From assembly GCA_018389105.1 (NCBI GenBank), contig JACATO010000998.1, positions 744,001 through 808,000 of the forward strand: 64,000 bases of DNA, given 5' to 3'. Positions 22,001-34,000 of the stretch are shown one piece after another (within the stretch, counting starts at the first letter, position 1; each line of letters opens with the position of its first letter). Made by a program: the position numbers and the translations under genes. The notes beneath the pieces are model-generated. The model saw only the letters and a program-made list of their open reading frames with translations. It did not search any database and was not told the origin of the DNA. The DNA is from Nautilus pompilius (taxonomy: Eukaryota > Mollusca > Cephalopoda > Nautilida > Nautilidae).

Positions 22001-25000
22001 TACTTTTTTTGCAATTTGAAATAGAGAGTTATTTCCCTTTATTAATTCTTAGTGTATAATTCTATGGTTAATCAGATGAAACCAGACTGAAATAGGATCA
22101 CTATAATGGTATCTGGCCAGGCTTCATTTGAACAAACCCAGTACAACTACATTAATAATCACGCAAATAGAAATGTAAAAGCAAATCAATAAACAAATAA
22201 CCATTCCCCCATACACACAAAATGCACCAACCATAACTGATTACACTGGTCAACAAGTATTTTTCATCAAGCATATGTCAAGGTGTACTTAGTGTAGTTT
22301 TTAATGCTGATTTCAAATATACAATTAGTTTTTTGACATCACGTACAGTTTTCAAGATGAGAAAGTTTTTTGGTTTTAGCTCATGCATTATATAGAAATT
22401 CCAATTAATGACGTGTATGCATGTATTTCATTTACACCATGGAAACATACCTTTAAAATAAACTACATTATTCATTGCTGCATAGTTCAGATGCGATATT
22501 TCATCATCTTAAATTAACCAATCAAGTTTTGTCTGATGAAATAGGTATTTCAACATCTCAAATTCAATATAAGTATAACCGTTTGTATCTATTTCCTTAC
22601 TTGTTTTACAGTGTTAACAATGTCAAGACAGTGTAGAAATCCTCCTGATGTGTTTTGTTATGCCTGTGGACAATTTATTGTGAAAGCTCAAAAGCGTACA
22701 ATAACACCAGAGATCAAGAAGATTTATAAGCTATACTTTGACTGTCCTCTTGGAGATCAGGACAAGTTATGGGCACCACATTTTATCTGCTCAGCTTGCT
22801 CAAATGGCTTACGTGACTGGTTCAATAAGAGGAAGAAGTCCATACCTTTTGCCATTCCAATGATATGGAGGGAGCCGAAAGACCATTTTAATGACTGTTA
22901 TTTTTGCAAAGTAAATGTCACAGGATTTTCTATGAAGAATAAACACAAAATTGTGTATCCCAATTTGGATTCTGCAATGAGACCTATGCCTCACAATGGA
23001 AGTCTGCCAATTCCAGTTCCACCAGATGATGGTATTGAAACATCAGATGCTGCTGCTGACTGTCACGATAGTGCTGCTGAGGAAGATTGCGTGGCTGATG
23101 ACGATAGCTTTGAACCTCAGAAATTTTCCCAAGCTGAACTGAATGACCTTGTCAGAGACCTATCCCTCTCAAAAGATAAAGCAGAACTGTTGGCATCAAG
23201 ACTGAAGGAAAAGTATCTGCTAGAGCACAGTGTTCATATAACTTATTTTCAGCAGAGAAATGTGATTCTACAAACGTGTTTTCTTCGCAGATAACCTTGG
23301 AGCAGTGTCTGATGAACATGGTGAAAGATTTCACCAGGACATTAGTGCTATGGAGAAACGGTACCAAGGCTTCTGGAATGACAGTATGCTGGCTGACTAC
23401 TGCTGGACACTTTACCGTGATCAACCAGATCAGGAACACCGCAGGAAATCCAAATCACAATGTTTCTAACTTTGTCTGTTTTGTCTGACCCATTTTTTGT
23501 GTATTCACTCTTTGTAGAATGATAGTGATGATTTTTAACTCAATGAACTCATTTACTTTCTAAAAATAATATGTCCTTATTTATTACGTTAATGATTTCA
23601 TATATACAAATATGTAAATATTTGCATGTATCTACTGAAAAACTTATACGTACTGCATACAAATGGAGTGAAATTTTGAAATCAGCATGAAAAATTAGTC
23701 TAAAAAAAGTTGGTTTGCATTCATAATGAGTATAATACATTTAATTTTGTTGACCAGTGTAATTTAAGTTAGAAGGTGCTTTAATTTGTATAGAAACTTC
23801 ACTTCATTATTTATTAATAGAAATAAAGAAATTGAGAAATGTCTAGAATGAATTTCTTTATCCAATGAAAATCCTCCTAAGGGATTCTCATATTTTGAAA
23901 TTCAGTAGATAAAAAGATTATATATTTGTTTATAATAAATATCTTTATGCTTGGATATTTGATGACACCACTTATAAAACTGTCTTTGATACAGGTCACC
24001 AAGCCCAATTTAAACTAACATCTATCTGCTTTAAATCAATTTATTCACAATCTGATCTCAAAAGAGGGAATAAAGAAAAATCTTTATAATAAATTTAAAA
24101 TAACAACAAAAGTACACTTTTGTGTTTTAAAATTCTTTATAGTTGCTTTCCTTTAACAATGATCATTGAAATAAACAGAAAGGCAAAACCCATCATAATT
24201 AACAGACAATAACTGACCATCAAAGCAGAATGAGGACAAGTTTCTAAAGATGTTGCATAGAATTTACCTTTGACTGGATCCAGGATAATGCCAGAAAGTC
24301 CCAGACAGACACCTATGATGAAACTCTTTGCTCCAATGGCAAGTGTCTCTGGAAAGCTGCTGGGTTGCTGCATCACTCGACGATTTCGTTTCTGTTTGTT
24401 AAAAGCAGATGCATAAACAGCACAAAAACCAAATTAAGATGCAGTGAAGCTTCTGGTTAGTTCCACAATTAATGAAAAATTTTTTGCCCCCCCCCTAGTA
24501 ATGAGATTTTAATTTCTAATTGGATTCTGTTGCTACAAAAGACACCGGATAAAGAAATGATTGATTGATTAATAGATTTGTTTTTCTTTGTTAAACAAAA
24601 GTTGTGTGGGAGAGGACATTAGGTTTATTCAGAATATTTAAAAGTTATACAAAACTCAAGTATATTATTAGAGGTTGAGAATCCCTTATCCAAAATTTTG
24701 AAAACCGAAAAGCTCCAAAATCCGAAATAGCTTTGGAGTGCCTTCAGCGGAAAACTCCAGAAGGTTCCTTGGCGACACACTTGATGTACGCGCATTACCC
24801 ACCGTGATTTTTGTGCTTTTTCTGTGCTATGTTTATTGGTATGAATATACTTTGAAAATGTCGAAAAAGCCTGCAAATACTCATACAGTACCGGTAGGCC
24901 TACCATAGTGTTAAGCTTACCTTTCTGATGGTTAAATGTACATCTTTTTCTTATGGTTTCATGCACAAAATGATTTTTAAATATTGCATAAAACTACCTG

Positions 25001-28000
25001 TAGGCTATATGTATACAAATGTAGTTATAATGTTATAAATGAACTTGTGCCCAGTCCCCACTCCCCAGTGGGTTAGCTACCAAATTATGCCAGTTTATCT
25101 ATATTCCAAAATCAAAAAAATTTCAGAATTCTGAAACACATTTGGCCCCAAGGATTTCATAACAAACTCTGATGTGACATCAAAGTTCCAAGAGGTCAGT
25201 AACTGTTATGGCCACCACTTGTTATGCCATAAGATAAAGATTTTTGGCTCATGGTAAAAAATATTGTCCACATACTTCTGGGTTGCCAAATGCTTTTGCA
25301 GAGCCATCAAGCTAATTGAAAATTAGTGCTAGCAGCCCATCCCATGATACTGCCAATCTGTCTGACAGGACAGTCTGCTAACTCTTCATGTAGATGGCAA
25401 CAAACAAAAATCCTCCTGTCAGAAAATGACACACTGAATTTTGTGACATTAAGCCATATGCTTGTGCAAACTGCTGATGTGCAATGTTGTCTTTTGGTCA
25501 GAATTACCACACTGTATAAATCTTCTACAACTCATATAGTCCAATCTCAATCTCCTAATAATGGTGATTAAGGTACTGGTTCCACTGCGTATTCCTACAG
25601 TCATTCAGACACTGTATCACCATAGATGATAGCCACCTTGTCATAACACAAGAATGGATAGGCCTATACTTTATCCTGATTTTAGCTTCACGACAGGATA
25701 ATAGGTGACTTATTTATACTGGACATGTCAACACCCAGTTGAGCTGGAACTTATATATGTGAAAAGCCTCCATCCAATAGTTCTAAGGCGCAGTCTCTAT
25801 CCACTCACAGGCAAAAACACCTTGCCAATCTACACCAGAGCTTGAAACAATGTTCATTTTATAGGCAATTACACTTTTCATAAGTAGTATTCTACATCTG
25901 TTCCTGACAACACATACTTATGGAGCATAATGCACAAATCAAGAAAATGAACAAACAAGATAAATCTGCAAGGTATTCTCTGTATATCCATTGATGTCAC
26001 CAACTCATGGTGAAATCACAAAATACTGCTAACATGTGTGACAGCCAATATTTAAATACCTTGGAAAGGCTGTTGCATTTCTGAAGTATTTAAGTATAGC
26101 AATGACCAACGTACATATCTGTCTGTTTTTTTATGATTATGCAAACAGTTTTGGGACCTAGAGATGCTAAATTGTGTTAACATTGATTTCAGCCTCACTT
26201 TTTTATAATCAGCATCAAAGGACAAAGCAGCCAAAGCATTCCCCAGTGACCCAGTCACCAATGCCACAGAGCCTGCTGCACTACCTATAAAGATAAAAAC
26301 AAGCATGTAGAGAATGGCCCGGTTTACAGTAAAATCACTTCATTTTTATTTGGATTACACAGTTTTTTTCTGCCACAGAGACACCAAACAGTACAAGTGC
26401 TGCTTACAGGAAGCTGCTGGAAGATTTAATGACATAAGTACTCAGTCCTGTCTTTATACTTTATCTTCAAATTTCAGAATTCTGATTAAGTGTTGGGACT
26501 ATCTTCATTGAGAAGCTGGACTATGTAAAATTAACCTCATACCCAAGCAGGAAAAATCTGCTGAAAAACCAATAAAAAATAATTCACTGGTAGTGACAAA
26601 CAACCAGAAAATCACAGTGTATGCGCAGCATTTTAGATCAGTCAAATTGGGATACTTACTAGTCTTGTGTTTGTTATAAACAGAAAACTGTCAACAAACA
26701 AAAAGCTGATCAAAGCAATAATCACTAATGGCAATGGTGACCTGCAGGTAAATCCATCAATGAAAAAGAGCCAGTACATCTTACCTACAGTGTGACCCAG
26801 CAAACTCTGTATTCCTCTCACAAGACCTTCTGCAAACTCATCTGTTCCTTGTATAGAACCCTGTTGAGCAAAGTTGAACAGACTAGAGAATTTGCAATAG
26901 ATGAAAGAAGAAAACACCAAACTGCAGAAATTGTAAACTAAAAACAAACAAACAAAATGTAGTTTAAAACAGAAATACATGTGACATTTTAAACCGTGTC
27001 TCTATAATAATGGCCAAGCTATGTTGTTTAAAATAATCTAGAACCCTTCAACTAATGAAAGTGTAAATGAAGGTAACTAGTTTTTAAAAAAACAGCAGCA
27101 GCTCTAAGAGGACATTGATAACAAAGACTGATCGGTTCCTCCCTTTCAGGAGGAAGGCAGATGAAGCTGAGATGTGGCTGTAACGCTATCAATTTAGTAA
27201 GAGAAATTTTTTATGGCTGATTTTACCCACCAAAAAAGGCTCGTAGAAGAGGTCTCCCAGTCCCTGTGTGAAGTCTTTGATGAGCCCATAAGGATTACCC
27301 AAAACATCCAAACCAAACACAAGCACATAAGCCTGCTGGATAGCTTGTGATGTATAGTGAGACTGGATCTGCGACAGCAGCTGATGAGTTGAGAGCACCA
27401 TGCCTTTCCTCTCAAAAAAGGCCATTCTTAAAAAAAAAGAAGAAAAAAGAAAAGCATCAGTATTGTTACTGAAACAACCCAAGTAGAGTCTGATCAGATG
27501 CCTCTATTCATGCATCCTGAGTCTCTTTGCTTCAACATGAGCAAATATCTAAGTTAATTCCAGTATTAGCATTTTCTATCCTAGAAAGTTTCTTTTTTAA
27601 AAAAAACACTACATTAATTTAGTGAATCACTTTTTTAAAACTGTTCAGTCAGACGAATCTTTCTGGTGGATGACAGAAAGTATGCGTTCTTTCTGTGTAC
27701 AGACTGGACTGCTGCTGTTCAAATGTTAGTACTATAATATGGCTTGTTACCAGAAAAGCTAGACAGTGTTGAGAACTCGGACAAACATTATCCTACTTCA
27801 GATAGACAGGAGGATTTCCATATGCAGTAAACCAAAGCTTACCTGAGCTCTATCTCTTTAATCTCGGTGAGGGTGGCACCAACTGAACTGAGAAAGAAGT
27901 CAACAATGTCAGACGTGAACTTGGAAGGCACCACTCTGGCTACGTGAGTTGTTCCGTGGAGCGAGAAGCTGATGTGAAACTAAATATAGAGGAAAGATAA

Positions 28001-31000
28001 ACAGTTGTCTGCTGCACTTCTGTTACTGCAGCGGTGCCTGTGACTAGCAGAGGCAATGAATATAAATCAGAGTACGTTTATAAACATTAATACACCAGAG
28101 GCCATTGTCCTCCTTATTCTCCAGCTTATTATTCTGATTCTTGAGAAGTTACTTGTTTAAAGGTATAATTAATTATGTGAGGAAAAGAATTACTTCCTTT
28201 TTGCTTAAGTAACTAAACAATTAGTTTAGATATTAACGATCAAATAAATTGCAAAAAAACTTATTTTTTATGCTAATCAAATAATTCACAAATCCACTCT
28301 CATGAGTGCCGCAGATGAAAACTGATAACTTAACAGGTTTATTTCATGTCTGACCAACATCGGTATGGAAGTCTGGCTATCTTGTCCTCAGTCCATGACC
28401 TCTTGCCCACTATAGAAATGTGGGGAGCCGAAGTTGAACATGGTGATTTATTTACATTTTTTTATGGTCATAAAATCAGAAACACAACTTGCTTTTTATT
28501 GATAGAATATTCCGTTACTCCATGAAATTAGAAATGTTATTCATATGCAGTCATATTTCATCCATGACATATGCGAAAAGTAACCCTATAATCAGAATAT
28601 CCTTTTTATGAAACATCTAGCTGCTGATAAACTACTTTTTGGTGATGTTCAACTAAGAATGACCGGTTTTCATGACAAGGAATTCGATGGTCAAATGTGA
28701 ACAGCATTCATAACTTTTGTGGATAAAAGTAAGTTGCAAATGCAATTTCATAGCCCACCAGAGCCAAAATAGAACAACATGGGTCTGCTGGACTTGGTTG
28801 GCTACAAACGTTAGCACCAGTAGATCGTTCATGTCATCAGTCACCATGTCAAAGGAGCTCCACCACTGATCATAAGTATGCAACCAGGGTAAAGAAAAAA
28901 AAAATTAAAGCAGCAATCCACATATCTCTGGAGCCTGACACACCACATACAGCCGGTCCTGGGTCTAGTTAAACATAGACACCCCGGTAAACTGTTAGGG
29001 AGGTTTAAATATCCCATAAACATTAATATCTAACTGGGCAGGAGCCCTGGTGGGGATTAACACTACATAATCACCCAAATCTTGAAAAACTTAATAATCA
29101 ACAGGTTACGGGTTCAAGATTAGCCTAGGTCAGATATAGTCCAGAAAGCAGAAATTCATATTGCAGATCAGTATTGCAATCATGTTGGTGGCAACAGGAA
29201 AATATTTCCAAACCACAGGCTCATTAGATAATTCAGCTACAAAGGCAATGGAAATGTCCAAAGTAACCCACTACTTTGTGTACCTAAGTCTTCGGTTTTT
29301 TCCCTAACTTGATTATATGCTGTGGAATTCAGATTTAAAAAAGGATCCTAAAACATTAGAAACAGATATTCCTGGGTTGTAAGTATTTAAATATTAAATA
29401 CCAGATTTACCTGGTTTGTGTGAGGAGCACCTAAGAGATGATTTTGAAATAACTATGGGTGTTGAGGGTCTGGATGGATGCCAACAGATACCTTGGCTCA
29501 AGTACCAGCATGGCCTGATCCTGGAAAACTAATTATCCTTAGTAATAAAGATGCAAATAAATGGAATAGATTATTGAGTAGTTGTTAATAGTGATCCATG
29601 TAGACCAGTTAAAATCTCAATCTGAAAAGTATTTCTTTTCTTTGCACCAACCTCTCATAAATATTAAATATTACAACTCTGATTGAAAGCTGAGTATCAT
29701 ACCTTTAAAGGAGAAAGATGCAGATATTCAAAGAAGAGTTTATGGGGTCGTCTTGTTGCCTGAAAATGAAACATTTCTAAAATTAACCAATTTATAAATA
29801 AACAAAGAATTGTACATTAAGTCCTCCACACCCAAGAATGCTGAATATTACTTATCAAAAATGTTTACTGTGTTAACATTTATATTATGAAGTATTTGGA
29901 GTTCTTCTCTTCTGAATGGCAAACAGTTTAAAATAAAAATCAATCAATTTCAAATTTTGGGAAAAGAAAAAGAAAATCTGCAAGTTTTAAAGATTTTAAT
30001 TAATTTTGATCAAATACCCTCCCTTATTTATATTTAGGAAATTTAAATAGTATGAAAGAAATATTACTGCCAGTACTTACAATAACTTCAGCCACTTCCT
30101 GAAGAGATCTCTGAGCCATCAAGAGATCAGATCTTAGCTGGGAACTCTGAAATAAGAAATACATTTGCACTGTTATAATGCTACAAAGCAAATTTTCCAT
30201 TATGGTATAAGATAGGCCAGCACTACAACATTTAGTGAAGAATAGGTTTTTAAAATATTTACACCGGAAGATAGCTATAAACAATATTGCATAATTTGTA
30301 TGCTTAAACATCTTGAAATGTGCACACATTTCTTTTGCCTGTATATAAGTGGATATTACTATTTACAAAGCCATCATTTTCACAAATATTCCAGCTTGCA
30401 CCGCACCTACCAGCTATGTGCTAGATTATATGAGCCCCAACATCAGACTTCAAAACAACAGAAATAACTGGTCAATAATATGCATGTGAAGCTTCCCCAC
30501 TTCACAAATGCCTAACAGCACATATGATCCAAAGGTTTTTATCGATGATATCTATTAGCAGCAAAATTATGAGGTGCAGGTCCAGTTCATTTCTTGCCGA
30601 CTTCCTGTGAGCCTCTAAAAGTTACCCAACATTGTTTAGTAGGGTACTGTGCCTTTAGAGAAATGCCATCATAGGTCATCATTTGAATGTATCGTTTACG
30701 ATTTGAGTCCATATGAACACCATCATAAAAATGTGGAAACACTAATAATAACAAATAAATGCGAATTATTTTTCTCATTTTTAAATAGTCAGACCCATTT
30801 ATGTCAGACCTGTCCAGGGGGGGGGGAGGGGTGACCAAAATAACCGGCCCATCAAGTATTCAGCTTAAAGGGGTTCTCTATTTGGAAGAGGGTGTTTGTG
30901 ACAGAATTGGCTTTCTCAAATTTACTCAAAATAATATCAAATTCTTGTCATATATTTGTATTGTTTAATTTATTTTAATGTTGTCACACATCACACAATA

Positions 31001-34000
31001 CTTTAAATATAGAATAGTTGCAAAAAAAAGAAAAAAATACATACTCTGCCAAAAAAAAATTGCTTAGTTGTGTAAGTTAAGAGAGTTATAGTGTTTCGTG
31101 TATGATCTACTGAACAGATTAAATGTCATAGTTTGCACCGAGCTTGCAAAAATCTAAAATACTTGTCTGTTTAATTTTTTAAAAAATCTATTTTGTTAAT
31201 CAATGCAGTTTTCTAAATGGTGAACAATGTCATGCTATACTCAGTGTTGGGAACTGTTGAAACATATACCATAAATTAATTGCACATTGTGGCCATTTGA
31301 CAGAAAGATGGGTGGGTAGTGTTTGAACAAGTTCATTCTTCTTTTTCATTATCGCTTGATTTGGCATCACTGCCTTTTAACTCTGCAACAGTATCATCTT
31401 TTGACAACTCTCCATAGATTGCCACATCCTCATCAACACTGACATATTTGCAGAACATGATCTGGGACATATTGAGGTTGCCTGCGGCGTGTGCAGTGAG
31501 TTTTATTTACAAGCTCTGGATTGGTGGCAATCATATTTTAGCTCAATTGAACATCCATAGAGTTTTCTTTTTTGTGGCATCTAAAACAAAGATTCTAAGA
31601 TACGATTTAATGCTTGATTTACTTAGGAAACTAAATTTTAAAATGGGAAATTTATGTAAACCTTGTGCAAGCAGAAAATCAAGCACAGCTGATACTCACT
31701 GGATTTCTATAGCAAAGAGTTTTGGCAAAGGATTAGTGCAACCTTAATACTTACTGTGGTACAGTCAACAGACAATAAACCCTAATCTCTCTCAAAAGAG
31801 GCTGGGTAACCCACCGAGCTCAAACCCTTCATTTTTTTTTGGTAACAGGAAATCAACTCTAGCTCAGGAATTATATCAAAAGAAAAGACACCAAATGCAC
31901 CCAAGCAGAAAATAAAAGATCCCAATGTTCCTCTTGGAAATGGCCTAATGACCAGAGTTTTAAAATCTTCTGAATACTCAATCTGAGCAATTAAGCAAAG
32001 GTGGGGAATACAGAAGATGATCAACAAAAGATAATTGCCAACTAAAGAAAGATTCTCTTAAGTGTGTCTGACCTGCAGATTTAATGGATTAATTTTGTTC
32101 AATATATAAAACTTCACTTGGTTAACACTCAAATAGTTTTGGAGTTTTCATTAAAATTCACTGTAGATTTTCTAAATAAATAAAGAATACATAGAAAGGC
32201 AATCTGTTAGAAAAGATGAGAATAAATTTTAAAAGATTTTGTCAGATGATTAAACAAAATTTTTTTAATGGTAGCTTCATGTATGTATTTACCTCTTCCT
32301 CAGCTTCAAGGCTGGCAAAAACGTCATACAAGGACAATATGAATCCTTTGTCCAGCTTGATGTTAAATTCTTGGATGAGAAGCTTGATACATCTGGAACA
32401 GAAAGTATACCGGCTCACATTTAGCTTACTGTAGATAAAAAAATTACAACTAGAACAGCAGCAACAAAGGAAGATTGCATAACACAACCATTTTTCTCTC
32501 TCTCTCAAAAGAACAAACATGGTGTATATACCTGACGTTATCCACATTCTTTTCAGGTATAGTCTGTCTCATAGCTCCCAGTTCGATGAAAGGCTTAGGT
32601 CCAGTTTTTCTGAGGATGTATGATGGAACTGGTACAGGATAGAGCACAGTTGGAAAGTAACCATCTGATAGCTGGTTATCAATCTGAAATTAATACAAAC
32701 ATTCAACAATACTATTTGAAAAGAAAAAAAATCATTCAAAAGGTTCTTTATAAGTCAAGTTAAAATGCTAAAAAAATACTCTTTTAAATTGTTTATTCAA
32801 TAATATAACCAAGCAAATAAATCATCAGAAACAAAAACAAATATACCTTTTGTTTTATAAAAGTATTCCCCTTTAACCATAATAATTGCTAAAGTCACAA
32901 TTATTCTGGAAAAGGAAAAAAAAGTTTAGTCTATATCTGAATACTGCTGAAGTCAAAGGAATTATCATAAACTATAAATATGAAATATTTAAATCCTTTG
33001 ATATAGATAAAAAGAATTTTAAGCAGAATGGAGTTGTTTTACACTTGAAATCCTATTTTAAGTCTTTTAGTTAATGTAACTAGGATCACATACAAACAAC
33101 AGTTTGATATAAAATGTTTACCTGTAACCTCTGTAACTTCATGTGTATTGTTTTGTGATATGGAGATTGTCTGTAGAGAGCCCAAAGGGAAGGATGGTAT
33201 GTTCTTTTCAAGGCTCCCATGTAAGGCTTGGTCATAGTCATTTTTGACAGATCAGCCTGAAAGAAAATTATAATTTTTATACATGTTTATAGTCTAAGAA
33301 ACAAATATTACAACAGCATGCATCTGATTTAAAAATGTGTCACTGTACCACCTCAACATTTCAAGATCTACAAAATGCACACAATAGAATATATTGTACT
33401 TCAAGCTTCCTCTCAAATATCATATTATCAACAGTACTTCACTAGTTTTTTTTACAATTTCTAACAATCACCTTAACTTGTACAGGTACAATAAAGTGCA
33501 TGCTGCTGTTTATCAGACCGGAGTTGTTAATCCAATTTACATCAAGTAATAAAAAAAACTTTACAGGTATATCTAAAATTAAAGGTTTTAATATCTGATA
33601 GTCTGATAATTTGGTAATAACTTTTATGCTTCACACTGTCTCCATTGTGTATAGTATTTACACACCTCAATTTGGTCATACAGGTTAGCCTGAGAGAATT
33701 CATTTTTCCACCTGTCCTCCAGCCAAGTCTGCAACTCTACATTGAGCATCTTCCATTTGTTGCTGACTTCAACCTCCCAGATGGCAGGACAGTTGGTGAG
33801 GGTGATGAGAGCCACTTCTTCATATGCACTGTTGATGATAGAAGCGCAGATGCTATCCAAGGACATGACCAATGCCAGTGATGTTTGTTCAGCTTGATTC
33901 ATCTAAGACAAAACGAAAAGATACCATCTGACTGTTCCAGAAAAGTTAGAAAATACTAACAGATTTTTATATCTTCATGGAATAACTGTATACACAAAAA

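Noticed and set aside
33645..33881. 78-codon + strand frame opposite a VPS13 exon
   Set aside because: It is antisense to the well-supported exon 33666-33902 and has no own signature.
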